Source: Paraburkholderia ferrariae NBRC 106233
GTDB lineage: Bacteria > Pseudomonadota > Gammaproteobacteria > Burkholderiales > Burkholderiaceae
Assembly: GCF_000685035.1 (NCBI RefSeq)
Contig: NZ_BAYB01000007.1
Span: forward strand, 248,001 to 312,000
DNA length: 64,000 nt
Direction: 5' to 3'
Shown one piece after another: positions 29,207 through 40,589 of this stretch (position 1 is the stretch's first letter; every line of letters starts with the position of its first letter). The translations under genes and the position numbers were made by a program. Under the pieces are notes generated by a model that saw only the letters and a program-made list of their open reading frames with translations, was not told the DNA's origin and did no database searches.

Positions 29207-29761
29207 TCATAGGAGTTGCCGCAACCTCTGCCACAAATTTAAGCGCTCGACTTTCGGCATTGCCAGGCCGTCTATTCGCAGTTGCGCAAGGAGACCTTCA
29301 TTGGTGACGCCAAGCGCTACACCTGGCGCAATCTCATACCACGTTGACGATTCCGCCCACGAAAGATAGAACACGCCGCGAATCGGTTCATAGAATTCCG
29401 TCGGCTCTTCAAGGTACGCACGTCCGTTTTCGTCGAAATCCGCATCGATATGCGCGGTCGCCGGTACGGTGTCCTCGAAATCGCGCTTCCCTCGAATCCA
29501 TCGATTCGGGTTGGTATAGATGGACCAGTCCACAATTCGTTTTTGTGGATCAAGTGCCATCGAGAAAAACCCACCTGCCAGAATATAGTTTTGCTCTGCG
29601 ATGTTGAACTGTCGATCCAGGTTCTCACTGAGAGCAGGCGTCTTTGGCGGACTCGCGGCAATGTACCTGACATGACACATTATGGAATTGCCTCGACCAT
29701 CCCATGTGGCATCTGAGATGGAGTCAACAGGTTCTCCAATACGAACGGTGATGTTTTTCAT
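29207..29761 (-). CDS. Orphan protein of unknown function, lower GC than neighbours
   Basis: A 184-residue predicted cytoplasmic protein starting MKNITVRIGEPVDSISD. It is rich in aromatic and acidic residues (EEPTEFYEPIRGVFYLSW, SSTWYEIAPGVALGV) and has no signal peptide, membrane segment or Cys cluster. I do not recognise a family. Its codon use has many more A/T third positions than the flanking genes, which suggests recent acquisition. It is bounded by terminators on both sides, so it is probably transcribed alone. Small, acidic, aromatic-rich orphans are often immunity proteins of polymorphic toxins, but no toxin is present and that idea is speculative. ATG 29761 has only a weak ribosome site. 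Confidence 0.65.
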   Translation of the reverse strand: MKNITVRIGEPVDSISDATWDGRGNSIMCHVRYIAASPPKTPALSENLDRQFNIAEQNYILAGGFFSMALDPQKRIVDWSIYTNPNRWIRGKRDFEDTVPATAHIDADFDENGRAYLEEPTEFYEPIRGVFYLSWAESSTWYEIAPGVALGVTNEGLLAQLRIDGLAMPKVERLNLWQRLRQLL

Positions 29762-29814
29762 TTCAGTGGAGACGGTCGAGGTTTGGCTCGAATATTTGAA
29801 AGGCCGCGCAGCAC

Positions 29815-29853
29815 GCAAAACGGCCCGATCAGCGTAAGCCGATCGGGCCGTTT
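29815..29853 (-). terminator. Terminator downstream of ppiC
   Basis: AAACGGCCCGATC pairs with GATCGGGCCGTTT. On the minus strand it is followed by a short T run, in the right place to end transcription of the ppiC-bolA-yciB group. Confidence 0.8.
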
Positions 29854-29876
29854 CGGTCAGGCTGACCCTCTCATGA

Positions 29877-29906
29877 AACCCCGCGCCGCTCGAGGTCGCG
29901 GGGTTT
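29877..29906. terminator. Second hairpin downstream of ppiC
   Basis: AAACCCCGCG pairs with CGCGGGGTTT, loop about 10 nt, with short T/A tails on both sides. It lies between the ppiC stop and the terminator at 29815. Confidence 0.6.
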
Positions 29907-29931
29907 TCGCCACAGCCGCGCGCAGCGCGCG

Positions 29932-30711
29932 TTACTGGATCTTCGCCTGCTTGCGCAGATTCTCTTCGAACGCCTGCAGTTTTTCCTGCTGGATCTGCTG
30001 GACGATCTGCTGACGCACCTGGTCGAGCGGCGGCGGCGTGACCGGGCGGATGTCGTCCACGCGGATGATGTGCCAGCCGAACTGCGTGTGCACCGGCGTA
30101 TCGGTCATCTGGCCTTTCTGCAGATGCGTGGCGGCATTGGCGAATTCCGGCACATAAGCCTTCGGGTCCGACCAGTCGAGGTCGCCGCCGTTCTTCGCCG
30201 AACCCGGGTCCTTCGAGTACTGCTTCGCGATGTCTTCGAAGCTCGCGCCGGCCTTGATCTTCGCAATCAGGTCTTTGGCTTCCTGCTCGTTGTCCACGAG
30301 GATGTGGTGCAGGTGGTACTCGTTGCCGCCCGCGTCCTTCGTGAGCTGGTCGTAGCGCGCCTTCACCTCGGCGTCGGTCGGCTGGTTGTTCTTCACGAAG
30401 TTGTCGATCAGCGCGCGCAGCACGACCGTCTGCTGGGCCACGGCGATCTGCGCCTTCACGTCAGGCTGGTTCGGAATGCCTTCGCGGATCGCTTCCTGCA
30501 TGAGGATTTCGCGGTTCACGAGTTCTTCGCGCACCGCGGCCTGGAGCTGCGGCGAGTCCTGCTGGCCTTGACGGACGAGCTGGTCGATCAGCGCGTCGGC
30601 GCGCGCTTTGGGAATCGGCGTGCCGTTCACGACGGCGATGTTCTGCGCGAATGCGGGAGCCGCCGCGCACGCAGCCAGCAACACCCAGAGACGGGTCTTC
30701 TTCAAGGTCAT
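29932..30711 (-). CDS. Exported parvulin-type peptidyl-prolyl isomerase
   Basis: A 259-residue precursor with a clean signal peptide (cut after AFA, residue 22), a SurA-like N-terminal chaperone region (about 25-130) and one parvulin domain (about 132-225). The parvulin domain has HLHHILVDNEQEA, SKDPGSAKNGGDL and GWHIIRVDDIRP. It should catalyse proline isomerisation during folding of envelope proteins. One parvulin domain and the short length separate it from SurA itself. It is the last gene of the leftward group that includes selO, msrB, yciB and bolA. Confidence 0.9.
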   Translation of the reverse strand: MTLKKTRLWVLLAACAAAPAFAQNIAVVNGTPIPKARADALIDQLVRQGQQDSPQLQAAVREELVNREILMQEAIREGIPNQPDVKAQIAVAQQTVVLRALIDNFVKNNQPTDAEVKARYDQLTKDAGGNEYHLHHILVDNEQEAKDLIAKIKAGASFEDIAKQYSKDPGSAKNGGDLDWSDPKAYVPEFANAATHLQKGQMTDTPVHTQFGWHIIRVDDIRPVTPPPLDQVRQQIVQQIQQEKLQAFEENLRKQAKIQ

Positions 30712-30774
30712 CGGAAAGTCCTAACAGGGGGCAAACCCAAAGGGCAACTAAAAAGGGCTAACTGGAAAGTGGGG

Positions 30775-31086
30775 CTACCGGGGCAGCGCTGCGGCTTCTT
30801 CGGGCGTGAGCGCCGTGATCGCGAGTGCGTGAATGCCGCGCTGCATCGCCTCGGCCAGCGCATCATACACCATGCGATGCCTTGCCACGCGGGCTTTCCC
30901 CGCGAACGCCGCGGCCACCACCGTTACGCTGTAATGGCCGCCGGCGGCCGCGCCGGCATGGCCTGCGTGCTGCGCGCTGTCGTCGCGCACCGAGATCGAT
31001 TCCACGGGCGCGAGCGCGGCCGCGAGGCGCGACTCGATCAGGGCCATGCGCTCGCCCGGGCTGGCGTTCAGGAAGGCGTCGCTCAT
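30775..31086 (-). CDS. BolA-family protein
   Basis: A 103-residue BolA/IbaG-type protein. The core includes [25 protein letters not shown], then [27 protein letters not shown], with the conserved His in VARHRMVY. BolA proteins bind monothiol glutaredoxins and iron-sulfur clusters and affect cell shape and stress response. Its start overlaps the stop of the yciB gene by 4 bp (ATGA), so translation is coupled. Confidence 0.88.
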   Translation of the reverse strand: MSDAFLNASPGERMALIESRLAAALAPVESISVRDDSAQHAGHAGAAAGGHYSVTVVAAAFAGKARVARHRMVYDALAEAMQRGIHALAITALTPEEAAALPR

Positions 31087-31616
31087 TCCTCTTCCTTGAT
31101 GTAACGCGAAAGCCACAGGCTCTGCCCGACGATGAACACCACGAGGATGCCGGTTGCGCCGAAGAGCTTGAAATCGACCCACGCGTCGGTGGAGAAGTGG
31201 AACGCGACGAACAGGTTCACGAGGCCGAGCAGCACGAAGAAGATCGCCCAGATCAGGTTCAGCTGCGTCCAGATGCGGTGCGGCAGCGTGATCTGCTTGC
31301 CCATCATCGCTTCGATGAGGTTCTTGCCGAAGCCGAGCTGCGCGCCGAGCAGCGCGAGCGCGAAGGCCCAGTAGAGCACGGTGGGCTTCCACTTGATGAA
31401 GGTTTCGTCGTGCAGCACGAGCGTGGCGCCGCCGAACACGACGACGATGCCGAGCGAAAGCCACAGCATGGGATCGACCTTGCGATGGCGGAACGCCACC
31501 CACGCGATCTGCACGAGCGTCGCGACGATCGCCACGGCCGTGGCCGTATAGATGCCCCACAGCTTGAAGGCAACGAAGAACAGGATGATCGGAAACAGAT
31601 CAAACAGAAATTTCAT
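31083..31616 (-). CDS. yciB: YciB/IspZ-type inner membrane septation protein
   Basis: A 177-residue, very hydrophobic protein with about five membrane segments. It begins [23 protein letters not shown], as YciB (septation protein A) normally does, and includes [16 protein letters not shown] and [20 protein letters not shown]. YciB takes part in cell-envelope synthesis and division. ATG 31616 is preferred over upstream in-frame starts, which would add a non-homologous tail coded by a tandem repeat. Confidence 0.93.
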   Translation of the reverse strand: MKFLFDLFPIILFFVAFKLWGIYTATAVAIVATLVQIAWVAFRHRKVDPMLWLSLGIVVVFGGATLVLHDETFIKWKPTVLYWAFALALLGAQLGFGKNLIEAMMGKQITLPHRIWTQLNLIWAIFFVLLGLVNLFVAFHFSTDAWVDFKLFGATGILVVFIVGQSLWLSRYIKEEE

Positions 31617-31688
31617 TATCGGCCTGGATGTTTGCAAAAAGAGCTGCCGCGGCGTTTGCCGCAGTGATAACGGAAGCAACCCCGGCAC

Positions 31689-31724
31689 TGAGCCCGGAAG
31701 TGAGCCCGGAAATGCGTCCGGAAG
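31689..31724. repeat. 12-bp tandem repeat, three copies
   Basis: Units TGAGCCCGGAAG, TGAGCCCGGAAA and TGCGTCCGGAAG lie between the msrB stop and the yciB start, in the 5' leader of yciB. Confidence 0.88.
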
Positions 31725-31766
31725 CGACCCCAAAATGGCGCGGCACGCCGGGTGCCGCGTCCGCGT

Positions 31767-32186
31767 TCACTTGGGCTCGAATTGTAGCGCAGCCGAATTG
31801 ATGCAATACCGAAGTCCGGTCGGCGCCGGGCCGTCCTCGAACACATGGCCGAGATGCGCGCCGCAATGCTTGCAGCGCACTTCGATGCGCAGCATGCCGT
31901 GCGTGCGGTCGGTGCGCTCCTCGATCACCTCGCCGTTGATCGGGCGGAAGTAGCTCGGCCAGCCGCAGCCGGCGTCGAATTTCGTATCCGATTCGAAGAG
32001 CGGCGTGCCGCAGCACACGCAGTCGTACACGCCGCGGTCCCAGTGGTCCCAGTAGCGGCCCGTGAACGCGCGCTCGGTGGCCGCATGGCGCGTCACCTGG
32101 TAGTCGCCTTCCGCGAGCTGCTTGCGCCACTCGGCATCGTCCTTGTGGCCGGGGTAGTCGGGGGAGTTGTGATCGTCCTGGCTCAT
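31767..32186 (-). CDS. msrB: Peptide-methionine (R)-S-oxide reductase
   Basis: A 139-residue MsrB. It reduces the R epimer of methionine sulfoxide in proteins. Two zinc-binding pairs are present (Cys56/Cys59 in CVCC and Cys105/Cys108 in CKHC), along with GCGWPSYF and the catalytic Cys128 in [10 protein letters not shown]. No signal peptide is seen, so it acts in the cytoplasm. It is directly downstream of selO in the same direction. Confidence 0.96.
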   Translation of the reverse strand: MSQDDHNSPDYPGHKDDAEWRKQLAEGDYQVTRHAATERAFTGRYWDHWDRGVYDCVCCGTPLFESDTKFDAGCGWPSYFRPINGEVIEERTDRTHGMLRIEVRCKHCGAHLGHVFEDGPAPTGLRYCINSAALQFEPK

Positions 32187-32305
32187 GGTGGGGTTCCTGT
32201 AGTGGTCCCGGGGGTGGCCTCCGGGGCGAATCGCTTCGGAGGCGCGTATGGGGGAGAGGGCCGCGCCGATGCGGGACAACACAACGATCAGGCGGCCATG
32301 GTGCG

Positions 32306-33940
<1,635 letters not shown>

Positions 33941-34093
33941 GTTGAGCGCCTCTTGAATAGCCGATATTGTAAATCCGCGCCAGCCGGCATGCTGGACACC
34001 CGCTGCGGCCTTGGCCCGGCGGGCCCGGGCGGCCGCCGGACCCATCGCAAACTGGCATTCGAACACATATTCAGCGCGAGGAGACCACCGACG

Positions 34094-35782
34094 ATGACTG
34101 CGCCGCTGTTGGGACAGATGATGGACGTGCCGCTCAATGTGTCGTCGCTGATCGCGCATGCGGCGCGGTATCACGGCGACACGCAGATCGTCTCGCGCCG
34201 CATCGAAGGCGACCTGCATCGCTACACCTACCGCGCGTGCGAAATCCGCTCGAAGCAACTGGCCCAGGCGCTGATCGCACTGGGTGTGGCGCCGGGCGAG
34301 CGCGTCGGCACGCTGGCCTGGAACGGCTACCGGCATCTGGAGGCGTATTACGGCGTGACCGGTTTCGGCGCCGTGTGCCACACGATCAATCCGCGGCTCT
34401 TTCCCGAGCAGATCGCCTGGATCATCAATCACGCCGACGATCAGTACGTCCTCTTCGACCTCACGTTCGCGCCGCTCGTCGATGCGCTCGCGCCGCAGTG
34501 CCCGAACGTGCGCGGGTGGATCGCGCTCGCCGCCGAATCACACCGGCCCGGCATGCGCACGCCGGTGCTCTGCTACGAGACGCTGCTCGACGCGCAGAAC
34601 GGCGACTACGCCTGGCCGGTGCTCGACGAGCGCAGCGCCTCGAATCTCTGCTATACCTCCGGCACCACCGGCAATCCGAAGGGCGCGCTCTACACGCACC
34701 GCTCTTCGGTGCTGCACGCCTATGGCGCTTCGCTGCCCGACGCGATGGGGCTTTCCTCGCGCGACGCGGTGCTGCCCGTCGTGCCCATGTTTCATGTGAA
34801 CGCCTGGGGCCTGCCGCATGCGGCGCCGCTCAACGGCACCAAACTCGTGCTGCCGGGCAAGGATCTCGACGGCAAGTCGCTCTACGAACTCATGGAAAGC
34901 GAGGGCGTGACCTGCTCGGCCGGCGTGCCCACCGTGTGGCTCGGACTGCTTGCGCACCTGCGCGAAGCCGGCGTGCGTTTTTCCACGCTTGCACGCACGG
35001 TGATCGGCGGATCGGCGTGCCCGCCCGCCATGCTGCGCGCCTTCGAGGACGAATACGGCGTACACGTGATCCACGCGTGGGGCATGACGGAAATGTCCCC
35101 GCTCGGCACGCTCGCGAAGCTGAACTGGGAGCAGTCGCAGCGGCCGCCCGACGCGCGGCGCGCGCTGCTGGAGAAGCAGGGGCGCGTGATTTTCGGCGTC
35201 GACATGAAGATCGTCGGGCCCGAGGGGCAGGAACTGCCCTGGGACGGCGTCGCGTTCGGCGATCTGCACGTGCGCGGGCCGTGGGTGATCGACCGCTATT
35301 TCCGGCAGGAGAGCGGCACGCCGCTCGTCGGTGGCTGGTTCCCGACCGGCGACGTGGCCACCATCGACCCGGACGGCTTCCTGCACATCACCGACCGCAG
35401 CAAGGACGTCATCAAGTCGGGCGGGGAGTGGATCAGCTCCATCGACCTGGAAAACGTGGCCGTGGCGCACCCGGCCATTGCGGAGGCGGCGTGCATTGCC
35501 TGCGCACACCCGCGCTGGACCGAGCGGCCGCTGATCGTCGCGGTGAAGAAGCCGGGCGCCGAGGTCACGCGCGAAGCCTTGCTGGCTTTCTACGTGGGCA
35601 AGGTCGCGAAGTGGTGGCAGCCCGACGACGTCGTGTTCGTCGATTCGCTGCCGCATACCGCGACGGGCAAGCTGCAAAAGCTCAAGCTGCGCGAGCAGTT
35701 CCGCGACTACGTCCTGCCGACGGCGCTTGCCGCCGAGGCCTCCTGCCCCATGAACGCGCCGGCGGGGCACGATCCGGTTTGA
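34094..35782 (+). CDS. AMP-forming fatty-acid CoA ligase (AlkK/DmdB-like)
   Basis: A 562-residue ANL enzyme with P-loop [17 protein letters not shown], adenine motif [11 protein letters not shown], hinge [18 protein letters not shown] and C-terminal catalytic Lys in [13 protein letters not shown]. The motif [11 protein letters not shown] is typical of the medium/long-chain ligases AlkK and of methylthiopropionyl-CoA ligase DmdB. It starts at ATG 34094 after GAGGAGA. It opens a block of lipid-catabolism genes and ends at a terminator at 35848. Confidence 0.88.
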   Translation: MTAPLLGQMMDVPLNVSSLIAHAARYHGDTQIVSRRIEGDLHRYTYRACEIRSKQLAQALIALGVAPGERVGTLAWNGYRHLEAYYGVTGFGAVCHTINPRLFPEQIAWIINHADDQYVLFDLTFAPLVDALAPQCPNVRGWIALAAESHRPGMRTPVLCYETLLDAQNGDYAWPVLDERSASNLCYTSGTTGNPKGALYTHRSSVLHAYGASLPDAMGLSSRDAVLPVVPMFHVNAWGLPHAAPLNGTKLVLPGKDLDGKSLYELMESEGVTCSAGVPTVWLGLLAHLREAGVRFSTLARTVIGGSACPPAMLRAFEDEYGVHVIHAWGMTEMSPLGTLAKLNWEQSQRPPDARRALLEKQGRVIFGVDMKIVGPEGQELPWDGVAFGDLHVRGPWVIDRYFRQESGTPLVGGWFPTGDVATIDPDGFLHITDRSKDVIKSGGEWISSIDLENVAVAHPAIAEAACIACAHPRWTERPLIVAVKKPGAEVTREALLAFYVGKVAKWWQPDDVVFVDSLPHTATGKLQKLKLREQFRDYVLPTALAAEASCPMNAPAGHDPV

Positions 35783-35847
35783 GCGGGCGCAGCAGGCGCG
35801 GGCGTCTCTCACGCTCATGAACGCGGCCGTCGGCTGCGGAGCACACG

Positions 35848-35873
35848 AACGCAGCCGAAGAAGGCTGCGTTTT
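35848..35873 (+). terminator. Terminator after the acyl-CoA ligase
   Basis: AACGCAGCC pairs with GGCTGCGTT, loop GAAGAA, followed by a T run. Confidence 0.75.
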
Positions 35874-35952
35874 ACCTTGCACGCCCCATACGCCGTGCAG
35901 CGCGACCGTGAAAACCCCAGGTCCGCCGACCGGGGGAAATCGCCGAGAAAAA

Positions 35953-35981
35953 TTGAACGAACGTTCTTTTTTGTGTATTCT
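35953..35981 (+). promoter_or_regulatory. Promoter with overlapping palindromic operator for the fadJ-like gene
   Basis: The -35 TTGAAC (35953-35958) and -10 TATTCT (35976-35981) are 17 bp apart. The inverted repeat GAACG-AA-CGTTC (35955-35966) overlaps the -35 and spacer, where a repressor would block polymerase. TetR-type regulators of fatty-acid degradation in proteobacteria use palindromes of this kind; which one acts here is not shown. Confidence 0.55.
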
Positions 35982-36054
35982 GCCTGCTGACCGGGATTGT
36001 CGGACAATGAAGCCGGCGACGCACAACGCGGCCCGCAAGCATGGAGGCAGGCAA

Positions 36055-38136
36055 ATGGCAGTGGACTACACGACTCGCGACGGCGTCGCCGTCATCACGC
36101 TCAACAACCCGCCCGTCAACGGCCTGGGGCATGCCACCCGCGCCGGGATCGTCGAAGGCATCGCCCGCGCCGCGCAGGATCCGGCCGTCACCGCCATCGT
36201 CATCACGGGCGCCGGCAAGGCTTTCTCGGGCGGCGCGGACATCACCGAATTCAACACGCCGAAAGCGACCCAGGAGCCCACGCTCCACACCGTCATCAAC
36301 GAGGTCGAGAAGAGCGCCAAGCCCGTGGTCGCCGCGATTCACAGCGTTGCGATGGGCGGCGGCCTCGAACTCGCGCTCGGCGCTCACTACCGCATCGCCG
36401 CGCCCGGCGCGCAGATCGCGCTGCCCGAAGTGAAGCTCGGCATCCTGCCCGGCGCCGGCGGCACGCAGCGCCTGCCGCGCGCGCTCGGCCTCGAACCGGC
36501 GCTCAACATGATCGTGACCGGTGCGCCGGTGCTCTCCGAGAAGCTGGCCGGCACGGGTCTTTTCGATGCCATCGCACAAGGCGATCTGCTCGAAGAAGCC
36601 ATCGCGTTCGCGCGCAAGGCCGCCGACAAGCCGGGCCCGCATCCGCTCGTGCGCAATCGCAAGGTCGAGCATCCGAATGCCGAAGGCTATCTGCAGTTCG
36701 CGCGCAACACGGTGGGCGCGATGTCGAAGAACTATCCGGCGCCGCTGAAGTGCGTCGATGCCGTGGCCGCGGGCGTGAAGGAAGGCTTCGACAAGGGCCT
36801 CGCCTTCGAGCGCGAATGCTTCCTCGAACTCGTGCAGACGCCGGAAAGCCACGCGCTGCGCCATGCGTTCTTCGGCGAGCGCGCCGCGAGCAAGATTCCC
36901 GACGTGCCTTCGAGCACGCCCGTGCGCGACATCCGGCAAGTGGCCGTGATCGGCGCGGGCACGATGGGCGGCGGCATCACGATGAACTTCCTCAACGCGG
37001 GCGTGCCGGTCACGCTGCTCGAAACGAAGCAGGACGCGCTCGACCGCGGCCTCGCGACGATCCGCAAGAACTACGAAGCGCAGGTCAAGAAGGGCAAGCT
37101 CACGGCCGAGAAGCTCGAAGCGCGCATGGCGCTGATCCGCCCGACGCTCACGTATGACGACCTCAAGCAGGCCGACCTCATCATCGAAGCCGTGTTCGAA
37201 GAACTGGGAGTGAAGGAGCAGGTGTTCAAGCGCCTCGACGAAGTGGCGAAGCCCGGCGCGATTCTCGCCTCGAACACCTCGACGCTCGACGTGGACAAAA
37301 TCGCGGCCTTCACGAAGCGTCCGCAGGACGTGGTGGGCATGCACTTCTTTAGTCCTGCCAACGTCATGAAGCTGCTCGAAGTCGTGCGCGGCAAGGACAC
37401 GGCCAGGGACGTGCTCGCCACCGTCATGCAGGTCGCGAAGAAGATCCGCAAGACGGCCGTGGTCTCGGGCGTGTGCGACGGCTTCATCGGCAACCGCATG
37501 ATCGAACAGTACGTGCGCCAGGCGCTCTACATGCTCGAAGAAGGCGCGCTGCCCGCGCAGGTGGACCGCGCAATCGAGAAGTTCGGCTTCGCCATGGGCC
37601 CGTTCCGCATGAGCGACCTCGCGGGCAACGATATCGGCTGGGCGATCCGCAAGCGCCGCTATCAGGAAAAGCCTGACATGAAGTACTCGAAGATCGCCGA
37701 CCGCCTGTGCGAGTCCGGCCGCTTCGGCCAGAAGACCGGCGCGGGCTGGTACGACTACAAGGCAGGCGAGCGCAGTGCGCTGCCTTCGGCGCTGGTGGAC
37801 GAGATGATCGTCGCGTATTCGAAGGAAGCCGGCATTGCGCGGCGCAAGATCGGCGACCAGGAGATCGTCGAGCGCCTCGTCTACGCGCTCGTGAACGAAG
37901 GCGCGAAGATCCTCGAAGAGGGGATTGCCTCGAAGGCGTCGGACATCGACATGGTCTACCTGACGGGCTACGGCTTCCCGCTGTGGCGCGGCGGCCCGAT
38001 GCTCTACGCGGACACGGTGGGGCTCTACAACGTGGCGCGCGCGATGCGCGGCTACGCGGCGCAGCCCAACGGCGACGCGTGGGCGATTGCGCCTTCGATC
38101 GCGGAGCGCGCCGAAAAGGGCGGCACCTTCAACTGA
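36055..38136 (+). CDS. Bifunctional enoyl-CoA hydratase / 3-hydroxyacyl-CoA dehydrogenase (FadJ type)
   Basis: A 693-residue fusion for two steps of beta-oxidation. The N-terminal crotonase domain (1-190) has FSGGADITEF and both catalytic Glu regions (MGGGLELALGAHY and LPEVKLGILPGAGGTQR). The NAD-dependent dehydrogenase domain starts at AVIGAGTMGGGITMNFLNAG (about 300) with the catalytic His in HFFSPANVMKLLEVV. A duplicated C-terminal domain ends with YGFPLWRGGPMLYAD. A GGAGG site precedes ATG 36055. It probably works with the thiolase at 38939. Confidence 0.94.
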   Translation: MAVDYTTRDGVAVITLNNPPVNGLGHATRAGIVEGIARAAQDPAVTAIVITGAGKAFSGGADITEFNTPKATQEPTLHTVINEVEKSAKPVVAAIHSVAMGGGLELALGAHYRIAAPGAQIALPEVKLGILPGAGGTQRLPRALGLEPALNMIVTGAPVLSEKLAGTGLFDAIAQGDLLEEAIAFARKAADKPGPHPLVRNRKVEHPNAEGYLQFARNTVGAMSKNYPAPLKCVDAVAAGVKEGFDKGLAFERECFLELVQTPESHALRHAFFGERAASKIPDVPSSTPVRDIRQVAVIGAGTMGGGITMNFLNAGVPVTLLETKQDALDRGLATIRKNYEAQVKKGKLTAEKLEARMALIRPTLTYDDLKQADLIIEAVFEELGVKEQVFKRLDEVAKPGAILASNTSTLDVDKIAAFTKRPQDVVGMHFFSPANVMKLLEVVRGKDTARDVLATVMQVAKKIRKTAVVSGVCDGFIGNRMIEQYVRQALYMLEEGALPAQVDRAIEKFGFAMGPFRMSDLAGNDIGWAIRKRRYQEKPDMKYSKIADRLCESGRFGQKTGAGWYDYKAGERSALPSALVDEMIVAYSKEAGIARRKIGDQEIVERLVYALVNEGAKILEEGIASKASDIDMVYLTGYGFPLWRGGPMLYADTVGLYNVARAMRGYAAQPNGDAWAIAPSIAERAEKGGTFN

Positions 38137-38170
38137 GCCGCCGGCGTTCATGGCGCAAGGAACGGACATC

Positions 38171-38830
38171 ATGAGAAGCGCAGACGACGTGCTGTTGCTG
38201 ATCGACCTGCAGTACGACTTCATGCCGGGCGGGGCGCTGGCCGTCGCGCACGGCGATGAGGTCGTGCCGGTGGCCAACCGGCTCGCGCAGGCGTTCAGCC
38301 ACGTGGTGCTCACGCAGGACTGGCATCCGGCGCAGCACGTCTCGTTTGCGGCCAGTCATGCGGGCCGCCAGCCGTTCGAGACGATCGCGCTGCCCTACGG
38401 CGAGCAGGTGCTGTGGCCCACGCATTGCGTGCAGGGCACGGCCGGGGCCGACCTGCATCGCGATCTGCACGTGCCGCACGCGCGCGCCATCATTCGCAAG
38501 GGCCATCACGCGGACGTGGACAGCTATTCGGCATTTCTCGAAGCCGACCGCGCGACGCCCACCGGCCTCTCCGGCTATCTGCGCGAAACGGGGGCAAACG
38601 GGGGAGCACACGGCGGCGTGAAGCGCGTGTACTGCTGCGGCCTCGCGACCGACTACTGCGTGGCATGGTCGGCGCTCGACGCGCGGGCGGCCGGCTTCGA
38701 GGCGGTGCTGATCGAGGACGCTTCGCGCGCCATCGACCTGAACGGCTCGCTCGCCGCTGCCTGGGAACAACTGCGCGCCGCGGGCGTGAAGCGCGCGCAG
38801 TCGGCGGAGGTGCTGCGTGGCGCCGCATGA
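38171..38830 (+). CDS. pncA: Nicotinamidase (isochorismatase-like hydrolase)
   Basis: A 219-residue PncA-type amidase that turns nicotinamide into nicotinate for NAD salvage. The catalytic triad is visible: Asp in LLIDLQYDF, Lys in AIIRKGHHADVD and Cys in CGLATDYCVAWSAL. The metal site is TQDWHPAQHVSF. ATG 38171 is preferred because an AAGGA site precedes it; ATG 38150, in frame, would add seven residues. Its place between two beta-oxidation genes may reflect supply of NAD. Confidence 0.9.
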   Translation: MRSADDVLLLIDLQYDFMPGGALAVAHGDEVVPVANRLAQAFSHVVLTQDWHPAQHVSFAASHAGRQPFETIALPYGEQVLWPTHCVQGTAGADLHRDLHVPHARAIIRKGHHADVDSYSAFLEADRATPTGLSGYLRETGANGGAHGGVKRVYCCGLATDYCVAWSALDARAAGFEAVLIEDASRAIDLNGSLAAAWEQLRAAGVKRAQSAEVLRGAA

Positions 38831-38938
38831 ACGTCGTTCGTAGAGTCCGTCCATTTCAGATTATCCAGCAGGATCAACACATTCGTATGGGATCGGGCGA
38901 GGCGCACACGCGCTGAGCCAGGCCGACAGGAGATAAGC

Positions 38939-40117
38939 ATGACCGACGCCGTAATCGTATCGACCGCCCGCACGGGCCTCGCCAAGTCCTGGAAGGGCGG
39001 CTTCAACATGACCCATGGCGCTACGCTGGGCGGCCATGTGACGAAGGCCGCCGTCGAGCGCGCCGGAATCGACGCGGCGCGCGTCGAAGACGTGATCATG
39101 GGCTGCGCGAACCCCGAGGGCGCGACGGGCGGCAACATCGCCCGCCAGATCGCGCTGCGCGCGGGCCTGCCGGTCTCGGTGCCGGGCATGACGGTGAACC
39201 GCTTCTGTTCGTCCGGACTCCAGACGATTGCGCTCGCGGCGCAACGCGTGATTGCGGGCGAGGGCGACGTGTTCGTGGCGGGCGGCGTGGAGTCGATCTC
39301 GTGCGTGCAGAACGAGATGAACCGCCATATGGTGTACGAAGGCTGGCTCAAACAGAACAAGCCCGAGATCTACTGGAGCATGCTGCAGACGGCCGAGAAC
39401 GTGGCCCGGCGCTACGAGATCTCGAAGGAGCGCCAGGACGAGTACGGCGTGCAGTCGCAACTGCGCGCGGCTGCCGCGCAGGCGGCCGGGCTCTTCAACG
39501 CCGAAATCGTGCCGATGACGGTGCTCGCGGGCGTGGCCGACAAGGCGAGCGGCCAACTGGTGACGAAGGAAGTCACCATTGCCGCCGACGAGGGCATTCG
39601 CGCCGACACGACGCTCGAAGGCGTTGCGAAGATCCGCACGGCGCTGCCGGGCGGCGTGATTACGGCGGGCAACGCGAGCCAGTTCTCGGACGGCGCGAGC
39701 GCCTGCGTGGTGATGAACGCGAAGGTTGCCGAGCGCGAGGGCCTCACCCCGCTCGGTATTTTCCGCGGCTTTGCCGTGGCCGGCTGCGAACCCGACGAAA
39801 TGGGCATCGGCCCCGTGTTTGCCGTGCCGAAGCTGCTCAAGCAGGCGGGCGTCAAGGTCGAGGACATCGACCTGTGGGAGTTGAACGAAGCGTTCGCGGT
39901 GCAGGTGCTGTACTGCCGCGACAAGCTCGGCATTCCGGCCGACCGCCTGAACGTGAACGGCGGCGCGATCGCCGTGGGCCACCCCTACGGCGTGTCGGGC
40001 GCGCGCCTCACGGGCCATGCGCTCATCGAAGGCAAGCGCCGCGGCGCGAAGCTCGTCGTTGTGACGATGTGCATCGGCGGCGGCCAGGGCGCCGCGGGCC
40101 TGTTCGAGATCGTCTGA
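38939..40117 (+). CDS. Acetyl-CoA acyltransferase (thiolase)
   Basis: A 392-residue degradative-type thiolase with nucleophile Cys90 in [15 protein letters not shown], His in [16 protein letters not shown] and second active Cys in [13 protein letters not shown]. An AGGAGA site precedes ATG 38939. It would release acetyl-CoA from 3-oxoacyl-CoA made by the FadJ-like enzyme upstream. A palindrome GAACG-T-CGTTC at 38829-38839 resembles the operator before the fadJ-like gene except for one base less of spacing. Confidence 0.94.
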   Translation: MTDAVIVSTARTGLAKSWKGGFNMTHGATLGGHVTKAAVERAGIDAARVEDVIMGCANPEGATGGNIARQIALRAGLPVSVPGMTVNRFCSSGLQTIALAAQRVIAGEGDVFVAGGVESISCVQNEMNRHMVYEGWLKQNKPEIYWSMLQTAENVARRYEISKERQDEYGVQSQLRAAAAQAAGLFNAEIVPMTVLAGVADKASGQLVTKEVTIAADEGIRADTTLEGVAKIRTALPGGVITAGNASQFSDGASACVVMNAKVAEREGLTPLGIFRGFAVAGCEPDEMGIGPVFAVPKLLKQAGVKVEDIDLWELNEAFAVQVLYCRDKLGIPADRLNVNGGAIAVGHPYGVSGARLTGHALIEGKRRGAKLVVVTMCIGGGQGAAGLFEIV

Positions 40118-40130
40118 TCCCGGGCGGATC

Positions 40131-40517
40131 GTGGCGTTGCCGCGCGGCGCCGGCGCGAAAAACTGCGCGCGCAGCCGCGAGCGCATGGCGCAGGTCGTCG
40201 CCGCGGCATTTCCCCACGGCACGCGCTTCACGCCGCCGCAGGGCGGGCTCGCGTTCTGGATCGAACTGCCGTGGCACGTCGCTTCGCTGGCGCTCTTCGA
40301 TGCCGCGCTCGCCGAAGGCATCCGCATCATGCCCGGCACGGTGTTTTCGAATGCGGGGCGCTTCGATCACTTCATTCGCCTGAGCTGTCCAGGCCCGCAG
40401 CCGCATACGGCCGCCGCAGCCGTGCTGCGCATCGGTGCGCTCGCGTGCGCGCTGGCGCTGGCGCGGGCAGGGCAGGCGGCTGCGCCTCTCGCCCAGCCAG
40501 CCGCGCGGGTATCATGA
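40131..40517 (+). pseudogene. Remnant of a MocR-type (GntR/aminotransferase) regulator
   Basis: The frame from about 40155 reads SRERMAQVVAAAFPHGTRF, then PPQGGLAFWIELP, LAEGIRIMPGTVFSNAGRF and a final IRLSCPGP. This is the C-terminal 80-90 residues of the PLP-dependent aminotransferase domain found in MocR/PdxR regulators. The DNA-binding domain, the cofactor lysine region and most of the fold are missing; the upstream sequence is the thiolase gene. It then runs on into unrelated low-complexity Ala-rich sequence. It is best read as a decayed fragment. Confidence 0.7.
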
Positions 40518-40589
40518 CGATTGCCGGCGCGCGCGGCGGACAAGCCGCCGCGCCGCACTTCGTTCATGCAGACTGAAAAGGTGAATACG

